Shown here: positions 47,815-54,877 of the stretch, one piece after another
How the letters are laid out: each line of letters opens with the position of its first letter
How positions within the stretch are numbered: the stretch's first letter is position 1
NCBI RefSeq assembly: GCF_030317035.1
Contig: NZ_JASZYK010000002.1
Coordinates: forward strand, 907,816 to 971,815
Reading direction: 5' to 3'
Source: Variovorax sp. J22G73
GTDB taxonomy: Bacteria; Pseudomonadota; Gammaproteobacteria; Burkholderiales; Burkholderiaceae_C
DNA: 64,000 nucleotides
The notes under the pieces: model-generated
What the model was told of the DNA's origin: nothing
Seen by the model: only the letters and a program-made list of their open reading frames with translations
The model's database searches: none
Position numbers and translations under genes: made by a program

Positions 47815-48594
47815 ATGTCCCAAGTCAACCTGATCGAAGCGCGCGGCGTCTCGAAGATCTACCAGAGCAAGGACGGCCCGGTCGAGTCGCTCAAGCCGCT
47901 CGACTTCGCCATCGGGCAAGGCGAGTTCGTCTCGGTCGTCGGCCCGTCGGGCTGCGGCAAGAGCACGCTGCTGAAGATGGTGGCGGGCCTGCTGCCGATC
48001 AGCGGCGGCAGCCTCACACTCGCGGGCAAGCCCATCCAGGGCCCGCAGAAGGACGTGGGCATCGTGTTCCAGAGCGCGGTGCTGCTGCCCTGGCGCAGCG
48101 TGGAAGACAACATCCTGCTGCAGGCCGAGATGCGCCACCTGCCCATGGAAGCCGCCCGGGCCCGCGCCCGCGAGCTGATGGAAATGGCCGGCCTGAAGGG
48201 CTTCGAGGGCAAGTACCCGTGGCAGCTCTCGGGCGGCATGCAGCAACGCGCGTCGATCTGCCGCGCGCTGCTGCACGACCCCTCGGTGCTGCTGATGGAC
48301 GAGCCGTTCGGCGCGCTCGACGCGATGACGCGCGAGAAGATGAACCTGGAGCTGCAGCGCATCTGGCTGGCCTCGAAGAAGACGGTGATGCTCATCACCC
48401 ACAGCATTCCCGAAGCCATCTTCCTGTCGGACCGCGTGATCGTGATGAGCGAGCGGCCCGGCTCCATTGCGGCGGTGTACGACATCGACCTGCCGCGCAC
48501 CCGCACGCTGGACATGATGGCCTCGCCGGAGTTCGGCGCCTACACGAAGCTGGTGCGCGCGCATTTCTTCTCGCAGGGCATCCTGGACCACTGA
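47815..48594 (+). CDS. ABC transporter ATP-binding protein (NitT/TauT family)
   Basis: A 259-residue ATPase: Walker A GPSGCGKST, Q loop FQSAVLLPWRSV, signature LSGGMQQRASICRALL, Walker B VLLMDEPFGALDA, and switch His in LITHSIPEAIFLSDRV. Energises import with the preceding permease. ATG 47815; the enolase-superfamily gene follows after ten nt. Confidence 0.93.
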   Translation: MSQVNLIEARGVSKIYQSKDGPVESLKPLDFAIGQGEFVSVVGPSGCGKSTLLKMVAGLLPISGGSLTLAGKPIQGPQKDVGIVFQSAVLLPWRSVEDNILLQAEMRHLPMEAARARARELMEMAGLKGFEGKYPWQLSGGMQQRASICRALLHDPSVLLMDEPFGALDAMTREKMNLELQRIWLASKKTVMLITHSIPEAIFLSDRVIVMSERPGSIAAVYDIDLPRTRTLDMMASPEFGAYTKLVRAHFFSQGILDH

Positions 48595-48604
48595 ACGGCA
48601 CCCC

Positions 48605-50053
48605 ATGGACGCGACCCGTTTCCACGTCGAGGAAGTTCGCTTCGCGGAGCGCAACGTCACGCTGCGGCTGCCGTTTCGCTTCGGCGCGGCCACCGTCACG
48701 GCCTGCCCGCAGGTCTATGTGAAGGCGCGCATCCGCTTTGCCGACGGCCGCACCGCCGAAGGCTGCGCCGCCGAAATGATGGTGCCCAAGTGGTTCGACA
48801 AGAACCCGGCGCTCACCAACGAGCAGAACTTCGAGCAGCTGCGCTTCGCCCTGCGCGACGCGCGCGAGGCCTACACCGCGGAGCCCGACGCGCAGACCGC
48901 GTGGACGCACTTCGCCTCGAACTACGCCGCGCTGCAGTCGCGCGCCAAGGCCAAGGGACTGCAACCGCTGGTCGCCAGCTACGGACCCGCGCTGATCGAC
49001 CGCGCCCTGCTCGACGCGCTGTGCCTGCACCACGGCGCGAGCTTTGCCACGGCGATGAGCGGCAACCTCTGCGGCATCGACATCGCGGGCAGCGGCCTGG
49101 CCGACGACCTGGCAGGGTTCGACATGCCCGCCTTCCTGGCGAAGCAGTCGCCGCGCACCCGCATCGCCGCGCGCCACACGGTAGGCCTCGCCGACGCGAT
49201 CGACGAGATGGACGCCAGCGAGGCGCTGACCGATGCGCCTGATGACGGTCTGCCGACGACGCTCGCGGCTGCCGTGAAGCGCTACGGCCTCACGCACTTC
49301 AAGCTCAAGCTCTGCGGCAACACCGCGCAGGACATCGACCGGCTGCAGCGCATCTCCCGCGTCATCGACGGCCATGCGCAGTTGGTCACGCTCGACGGCA
49401 ACGAGCAGTACGCCGATGCCGACGACTTCGCCGTGTTTCTCGACCGCATGCTGTCCACGCCCGTGCTGTGGAAGCTCGCGCAGAAAACCGTGTTCGTCGA
49501 GCAACCGATTCGCCGCGACGCGGCCTTGCAGCGCGACGTGTCCGCGCTGGGCAAGCGCATGCCGCTGCTTGTCGACGAGTCCGACGCCACGCTCGATGCC
49601 TTCGTGCAGGCGCGCGCGCTGGGCTACACCGGCGTATCGAGCAAGAGCTGCAAGGGCTTCTACAAGTCGGTGGTCAACGCGGCGCGCTGCGCGCACTGGA
49701 ACGCCGCCGAGCAAAAGCAGCCCTCCTCGCGCTTCTTCCTTTCAGGTGAAGACCTCACCATGCAGGCCGGCCTCGGCGTTCAGCAAGACCTGGCGCTGGT
49801 CGCTTGGCTGGGCCTGTCGCACGTGGAGCGCAACGGGCACCACTACGTGAACGGCCTGGCCGCCGCGCCGCAAGCCGAACAACAGGCCCTGCTGAGGCTG
49901 CACCCCGGCCTGTACGAACTCAGCGAGGGCGCCGTGCGCCTCGCCATCCGCGACGGGCAAATCGACTTGTCCTCGCTCGCCGCCGCGCCCGGCTTTGCCA
50001 CCGGCAGACCCGGCGCCGGCATCTCGTGGGACGCCATGCGTTCCGTCTACTGA
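48605..50053 (+). CDS. Enolase-superfamily (mandelate-racemase-like) protein
   Basis: A 482-residue protein, longer than typical 370-400-residue family members. The barrel carries KxK at 233/235 (HFKLKL), metal-ligand-like Asp264 (TLDGNEQY), Glu299 (FVEQP), Asp324/Glu325 (LLVDESD) and Lys347/350 (SSKSCKG). Members abstract a proton alpha to a carboxylate; most likely an acid-sugar dehydratase or an epimerase. The active-site layout is only partly canonical, so the reaction is inferred. It lies between the ABC ATPase and the dehydrogenase gene and is probably catabolic. Confidence 0.75.
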   Translation: MDATRFHVEEVRFAERNVTLRLPFRFGAATVTACPQVYVKARIRFADGRTAEGCAAEMMVPKWFDKNPALTNEQNFEQLRFALRDAREAYTAEPDAQTAWTHFASNYAALQSRAKAKGLQPLVASYGPALIDRALLDALCLHHGASFATAMSGNLCGIDIAGSGLADDLAGFDMPAFLAKQSPRTRIAARHTVGLADAIDEMDASEALTDAPDDGLPTTLAAAVKRYGLTHFKLKLCGNTAQDIDRLQRISRVIDGHAQLVTLDGNEQYADADDFAVFLDRMLSTPVLWKLAQKTVFVEQPIRRDAALQRDVSALGKRMPLLVDESDATLDAFVQARALGYTGVSSKSCKGFYKSVVNAARCAHWNAAEQKQPSSRFFLSGEDLTMQAGLGVQQDLALVAWLGLSHVERNGHHYVNGLAAAPQAEQQALLRLHPGLYELSEGAVRLAIRDGQIDLSSLAAAPGFATGRPGAGISWDAMRSVY

Positions 50054-50104
50054 AGCCCTTGCGCTTCGCTCTGCAATCTCTCTCGCATCTCAAGGAAGAA
50101 AACG

Positions 50105-51268
50105 ATGGCCACCCAACGTCTAGGAATCATCATGCACGGCGTCACCGGCCGCATGGGCATGAACCAGCATTTGATCCGCTCCATCTGCGCCATTCGCGCG
50201 CAAGGCGGCGTGACGCTGTCGAACGGCGACAAGGTCATGCCCGACCCGATCCTCATCGGGCGCAACGCCGAGAAGATGGAAGCGCTGGCCAAGGCGCACG
50301 ACATCGCACGCTGGGGCACCGACCTCGACAAGGCTCTGGAGAACCCGGACGACACCATCTTCTTCGACGCCGGCACCACGCAGATGCGCCCCACGCTGCT
50401 GGCCAAGGCCATTCGGGCCGGCAAGCACGTGTACTGCGAGAAGCCCATTGCCACCAACCTGAACGAAGCCGTGGAGATCGCGCGCCTGGCCGAAGGCTCG
50501 GGCCTGAAGCACGGTGCCGTGCAGGACAAGTTGTTCCTGCCCGGCCTGCGCAAGCTCGACATGCTGCGCCGCGCCGGCTTCTTCGGCCGCATGCTCAGCG
50601 TGCGCCTGGAGTTCGGCTACTGGGTGTTCGAGGGCGACCTGCAGCCCATCCAGCGCCCGAGCTGGAACTACCGCAAGGAAGACGGCGGCGGCATGATCCT
50701 GGACATGATGTGCCACTGGCGCTACGTGCTGGACAACCTGTTCGGCGAGGTGAAGTCGGTGTCGTGCATCGGCGCCACGCACATCCCGAAGCGCTGGGAC
50801 GAAGCGGGCCAGCCGTATGAAGCCACCGCCGACGACGCCGCCTATGCCACCTGCGAGCTCACCGGCCACAACGGCGAGCCGGTCATCGCGCAGCTCAACA
50901 TGAGCTGGGTGACGCGCGTGCGGCGCGACGACCTCGTGACCTTCCACGTCGACGGCACCGACGGTTCCGCGGTGGCGGGCCTGTCGAGCTGCCGCGCCCA
51001 GTCGCGCGTGGCCACCCCGCGCCCGGTGTGGAACCCCGACGAGAAGCAGACCATGAACTTCTTCGACCAGTGGCAGGAAATTCCGGACTCGCAGGTGTAC
51101 GACAACGGCTTCAAGATCCAGTGGGAGCACTTCATTCGCCACGTGGTCGAGAACGCCCCCTACAAGTGGACGCTGCCCGAAGGCGCCAAGGGCGTTCAGC
51201 TGGTCGAGGCCGCGCTCGAGTCGTGGAAGGACCGCCGCTGGGTCGATGTGTCTCCTTTGAAGGTGTGA
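50105..51268 (+). CDS. Gfo/Idh/MocA-family oxidoreductase
   Basis: A 387-residue NAD(P)-dependent dehydrogenase. The Rossmann motif is GVTGRMGMNQ (about 12-21) and the catalytic EKP is Glu112-Lys113-Pro114 (HVYCEKPIATN). GGGMILDMMCHWRYVLDNLFG is a typical C-terminal active-site helix with His. Members oxidise sugar or inositol hydroxyls (often C3). AAGGAAG precedes the ATG. Its stop is seven nt before the DUF993 gene, so these are coupled. Confidence 0.9.
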   Translation: MATQRLGIIMHGVTGRMGMNQHLIRSICAIRAQGGVTLSNGDKVMPDPILIGRNAEKMEALAKAHDIARWGTDLDKALENPDDTIFFDAGTTQMRPTLLAKAIRAGKHVYCEKPIATNLNEAVEIARLAEGSGLKHGAVQDKLFLPGLRKLDMLRRAGFFGRMLSVRLEFGYWVFEGDLQPIQRPSWNYRKEDGGGMILDMMCHWRYVLDNLFGEVKSVSCIGATHIPKRWDEAGQPYEATADDAAYATCELTGHNGEPVIAQLNMSWVTRVRRDDLVTFHVDGTDGSAVAGLSSCRAQSRVATPRPVWNPDEKQTMNFFDQWQEIPDSQVYDNGFKIQWEHFIRHVVENAPYKWTLPEGAKGVQLVEAALESWKDRRWVDVSPLKV

Positions 51269-51275
51269 GGCGACC

Positions 51276-52484
51276 ATGGCACTGTCGCTGACCCTCCCCA
51301 CCACCGGCGGCACGCTGGCGCCCTATGCGCTGCGCGGCACCGCGCCGGTGAAGCCCAACGCGGGCGTCGAGTTCGACCGCATCGCCTACTCCGCCGCGCA
51401 CGTGGTGGCCGACCCGCTCGCGGCCGTCGACCCGTGGCTGCAAGCAGCGGTCGATTGGGACACCACCATCGCCTACCGCCGCCACCTGTTCTCGCTGGGC
51501 CTGGGCGTGGCCGAGGCCATGGACACCGCGCAGCGCGGCATGGGGCTGGACTGGCCCACCTCGCTGGAGCTGATCCGCCGTTCGCTCGATGCCGCCCAGG
51601 ACACGCCCGGCGCGCTGGTCGCCTCGGGCTGCGGCACCGACCACCTGGACATCGATGACGTGAAGAGCGTCGACGACGTCATCCGCGGCTACGAAGAGCA
51701 GATGGCGGCCATCGAGAAGCTGGGCGGCAAGCTCATCGTCATGGCCAGCCGCGCGCTGGCCCGCGTGGCGAAGGGCCCGGCCGACTACGAGCGCGTGTAC
51801 GACCGCATCCTGAGCCAGGCGAAGCAGCCGGTGGTGCTGCACTGGCTGGGCGACATGTTCGACCCGGCGCTGGCGGGCTACTGGGGCACGAAGGACGTGG
51901 ACGCGGCGATGGACACGGCGCTGGGCATCATCGCGGCGCATCCGGACAAGGTCGACGGCATCAAGATCTCGCTGCTCGACAAGGACAAGGAGATCGCGAT
52001 GCGCCGGCGTTTGCCCGCGACCGGAGGGGCCGACGGCCGCGGCGTGCGCATGTACACGGGCGACGATTTCAACTACGCCGAGCTGATCGCCGGCGACGGC
52101 TTCGGCAGCGTGCCGACGCACGGCAAGAGCGATGCGCTGCTGGGCATCTTCGACGCCATCGCGCCGGCCGCGAGCGCCGCATTGGGCGCGCTGGCGCAGG
52201 GCGACACCGCAAAGTTCCACGCCATCCTCGGGCCGACGGTGCCGCTGTCGCGCCACATCTTCGCGGCGCCGACTCGCTTCTACAAGACGGGCGTGGTGTT
52301 CATGGCCTGGCTCAACGGCCACCAGAAGCACTTCACGATGGTGGGCGGCCAGCAGAGCACGCGCTCGCTGGTGCATTTCGCGGAGCTGTTCCGGCTGGCC
52401 GACGCGGCCAACCTGCTGGAGCAGCCCGAGCTGGCGGTGCGGCGCATGAAGACGCTGCTGGCCCTGCACGGCGTGGAAGGCTAG
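51276..52484 (+). CDS. DUF993 aldolase-like TIM-barrel protein
   Basis: A 402-residue protein resembling DUF993, a family related to dihydrodipicolinate synthase-type aldolases. Lys230 in DKVDGIKISLLD is positioned like the Schiff-base lysine. VVLHWLGDMFDPALAGYW and LVASGCGTDHLDIDD are characteristic. Together with the dehydrogenase and isomerase it would cleave an oxidised sugar. No characterised homologue is known to me. GAGGCGACC precedes the ATG, four nt from the previous stop region. Confidence 0.8.
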   Translation: MALSLTLPTTGGTLAPYALRGTAPVKPNAGVEFDRIAYSAAHVVADPLAAVDPWLQAAVDWDTTIAYRRHLFSLGLGVAEAMDTAQRGMGLDWPTSLELIRRSLDAAQDTPGALVASGCGTDHLDIDDVKSVDDVIRGYEEQMAAIEKLGGKLIVMASRALARVAKGPADYERVYDRILSQAKQPVVLHWLGDMFDPALAGYWGTKDVDAAMDTALGIIAAHPDKVDGIKISLLDKDKEIAMRRRLPATGGADGRGVRMYTGDDFNYAELIAGDGFGSVPTHGKSDALLGIFDAIAPAASAALGALAQGDTAKFHAILGPTVPLSRHIFAAPTRFYKTGVVFMAWLNGHQKHFTMVGGQQSTRSLVHFAELFRLADAANLLEQPELAVRRMKTLLALHGVEG

Positions 52485-52486
52485 TC

Positions 52487-52573
52487 ATGCTGCACCCTCA
52501 CGCACATCACTTCGTGCATCGCTGCTCCCCGAAGGGGCGCCCAGTGCCCTTCGGGCGGCCGGGCGGGCACTGA
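52487..52573 (+). CDS. Possible 28-residue linker peptide
   Basis: ATG two nt after the DUF993 stop and TGA two nt before the isomerase ATG, in a spacing that would allow coupled translation. The product would be His-rich (MLHPHAHHFVHRC) and then Gly/Pro/Arg. The DNA also forms CCGAAGGG/CCCTTCGG, so it may simply be an intergenic palindrome. Confidence 0.28.
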   Translation: MLHPHAHHFVHRCSPKGRPVPFGRPGGH

Positions 52574-52575
52574 CC

Positions 52576-53454
52576 ATGCGCGATTTCTCGCAGGACCACG
52601 ACTGGCTGTCGATCAACACCGCCACGGTGCGCAAGCAGTCGGGCGCCGAGGTGCCGCTGGACCGCATCATCGACCAGTGCGCCGCGCGCGGCATCCGTGC
52701 CATCAGCCCCTGGCGCGACCAGGTGGCGGCCGTGGGCCTCGACAAGGTCGCGAAGCAACTGAAGGCGCACGGCATGGGCCTGTCGGGCTACTGCCGCGGC
52801 GGCTTCTTTCCGGCGCCCGACGCGGCGGGCCTGAAGGCCGCGCTGGACGACAACCGCCGCGCCATCGACGAGGCGAAGACGCTCGATGCGCCCTGCCTGG
52901 TGCTGGTGGTCGGCGCGCTGCCCGGCGCGCTCGACGGCAAGGTGGCGTACAAGGACATCGGGCGCGCGCGCGCCGAGGTGCGCGACGGCATCGCCGCCTC
53001 GCTGGAATACGCGCGCGAGGTCGGCATGCCGCTGGCCATCGAGCCCCTGCACCCGATGCAGGCGGCCGACCGCGCCTGCATCAACACGCTGGAGCACGCG
53101 CTCGACCTGTGCGACGAACTCGACGCCGGCAGGAGCGGCATGCTGGGCGTGGCACTGGACATCTACCACGTGTGGTGGGACCCGAAGCTGCAGCAGCAGA
53201 TTGCGCGCGCCGGTCGCGAGCGGCTGCTGGCGTACCACGTGTGCGACTGGCTCACGCCCACGCGCGACCTGCTGAGCGACCGCGGGATGATGGGCGACGG
53301 CGTGGTCGAGCTGAAGAAGATCCGCGGGTGGGTGGAAGACGCGGGCTTCGCCGGGTTCAGCGAGGTCGAGATTTTCTCGAACCTCGATTGGTGGCAGCGT
53401 TCGGGCGAAGAGACGCTGGGCGTGTGCATCGAAAGGCACAAGCAGGCTGTCTAG
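52576..53454 (+). CDS. Sugar phosphate isomerase/epimerase-like TIM-barrel protein
   Basis: A 292-residue protein of the xylose-isomerase-like (AP endonuclease 2) family. Metal ligands appear to be Glu156 (PLAIEPLHPM), Asp195 (GVALDIYHVWWDP), His221 (AYHVCDW) and Glu264 (FSEVEIF). Family members epimerise or isomerise keto-sugars, or dehydrate 3-keto sugars, next to Gfo/Idh dehydrogenases. Last gene of the island. Confidence 0.85.
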   Translation: MRDFSQDHDWLSINTATVRKQSGAEVPLDRIIDQCAARGIRAISPWRDQVAAVGLDKVAKQLKAHGMGLSGYCRGGFFPAPDAAGLKAALDDNRRAIDEAKTLDAPCLVLVVGALPGALDGKVAYKDIGRARAEVRDGIAASLEYAREVGMPLAIEPLHPMQAADRACINTLEHALDLCDELDAGRSGMLGVALDIYHVWWDPKLQQQIARAGRERLLAYHVCDWLTPTRDLLSDRGMMGDGVVELKKIRGWVEDAGFAGFSEVEIFSNLDWWQRSGEETLGVCIERHKQAV

Positions 53455-53526
53455 GGGCGGTCTAGGTAGTCGGCCGTTCGGCCCTGCCGAAAGCAAAAAA
53501 CAACCGGCTGTGCTGCAATTCGCCGC

Positions 53527-54618
53527 ATGGCTGACCCGACCCTCGACGACCTGCGCCGCTACGCGATCGCGCGCACCCTCTTCACGCCCACGACATTGCC
53601 CGGCGCGATCCGCCGGCTCGGCTTCGTGCAGGCCGACCCCATCCGCGCGCCGGCGCGTGCGCAAGACCTCACGCTGCGCCACCGCGTGAAGGACTACCGC
53701 GCGGGCGATCTCGAAAGCCGCTACACGCGCCTGGCCATCGAGGAAGACTGCCTGGTCAACTACGGCTTTCTGCCGCGCGAACACCTCGCGCTGATGCACC
53801 CGCGCGAAGCCAAGCGAGCGTGGGACGCGGCCACGCGGCGCAAGGCCGCCGACGTGCTGGCCTATGTGCAGGCGCACGGCCAGGTGCATCCGCGCCAGGT
53901 GGAACAGCACTTCGCCCATGGCCGCGTGCAGAACTACTGGGGCGGCTCCAGCAACGCGACCACGCAGTTGCTCGACGGCATGCATTACCGCGGCATGCTG
54001 CGCGTGGTGCGGCGCGACAGCGGCACGCGCGTGTACGAGGCGGTGGCGCACGCGGGCGCCGACGACAGCCCCGCAGGCCGCGCGCAACGCGCCGCCGCGC
54101 TCATCGAACTGGTGGTGCGCAAGTACGCGCCGCTGCCGGCCGCGAGCCTCACCTACCTCGTGCGGCTGCTGGGCTACGGCGCGCCGCACCTGTCGGCGCA
54201 GACGCAGGCGGCCCTGCGCATCGCGCGCGAGGAGCTCGCCAGCTGCCGCATCGACGGCACCACCTGGTACTGGCCCGCCGACGAAAACCCGGCCTCGCGC
54301 CGCCATGCGCCCGACGACGCGGTGCGCCTGCTCGCGCCCTTCGACCCGGTCGTGTGGGACCGCCGCCGCTTCGAGCTGCTGTGGGGCTGGACGTACAAGT
54401 TCGAGGCCTACACGCCCGCGCCGAAGCGCCAGTTCGGCTACTACGCGCTGCCGCTGCTGTGGCACGAGCGCGTGATCGGCTGGGCCAACGTCACGGCGCC
54501 CGGCGGGCTGGTGACGCCCGGCTTCGGCTACGTCGAAAAGAAGCCGCGCGACGCCGCCTTTCGCGCGGCGCTGGACGACGAGCTGCAGCGCATGACGCAG
54601 TTTCTTTCGGGGCGCTGA
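53527..54618 (+). CDS. AlkX/YcaQ-like winged-helix DNA glycosylase
   Basis: A 363-residue protein of the HTH_42 (DUF1006) family of DNA glycosylases that unhook interstrand crosslinks or remove alkylated bases. The catalytic QxD motif is Gln35-Ala36-Asp37 in GFVQADPIRAPARAQDL, the AlkX (YcaQ) type rather than the AlkZ QxQ type. Three winged-helix-like units are expected; PFDPVVWDRRRFELLWGWTYKFEAYTP is the conserved C-terminal block. The gene starts 73 nt after the isomerase and has no obvious link to the catabolic island. Confidence 0.87.
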   Translation: MADPTLDDLRRYAIARTLFTPTTLPGAIRRLGFVQADPIRAPARAQDLTLRHRVKDYRAGDLESRYTRLAIEEDCLVNYGFLPREHLALMHPREAKRAWDAATRRKAADVLAYVQAHGQVHPRQVEQHFAHGRVQNYWGGSSNATTQLLDGMHYRGMLRVVRRDSGTRVYEAVAHAGADDSPAGRAQRAAALIELVVRKYAPLPAASLTYLVRLLGYGAPHLSAQTQAALRIAREELASCRIDGTTWYWPADENPASRRHAPDDAVRLLAPFDPVVWDRRRFELLWGWTYKFEAYTPAPKRQFGYYALPLLWHERVIGWANVTAPGGLVTPGFGYVEKKPRDAAFRAALDDELQRMTQFLSGR

Positions 54619-54635
54619 AGCCCGCCCGCCGCTCC

Positions 54636-54641
54636 TATAAT
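54636..54641 (+). promoter_or_regulatory. -10 element of the TonB receptor gene
   Basis: A perfect TATAAT just after the glycosylase stop, in the context GCTCCTATAATTCCGCCGC. No convincing -35, which would lie inside the preceding gene. Start near 54648, giving a ~230-nt leader. Confidence 0.55.
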
Positions 54642-54681
54642 TCCGCCGCTCAGCCAGCCGCCCGCCACGGGCGCGCCAGCC

Positions 54682-54719
54682 GTCTTCGAAGGAACGAAGA
54701 CCGCAGCCGCAACGGCTGC
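54682..54719 (+). promoter_or_regulatory. Two tandem hairpins in the TonB receptor leader
   Basis: GTCTTCG, loop AAGGAA, CGAAGAC (7 bp, loop with a Shine-Dalgarno-like sequence) immediately followed by GCAGCCG, loop CAA, CGGCTGC (7 bp). Both stems are perfect. No poly-T follows, so they are not terminators. A cis-acting RNA or protein site is inferred. Confidence 0.45.
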
Positions 54720-54877
54720 ACCCGACAACGCACAGACCATCTACATCATCGGCCGCCGGCACCAGGCGAGCAGCCGGATGCGTTCGCTCGGACCCGAACC
54801 GAGAAGCCATGGCGCGCCCCGACGCGCGCCGCAGCCACTCCCCGCCCCTTTTGACGCAGGACCAGGAGAAGCTGCAC

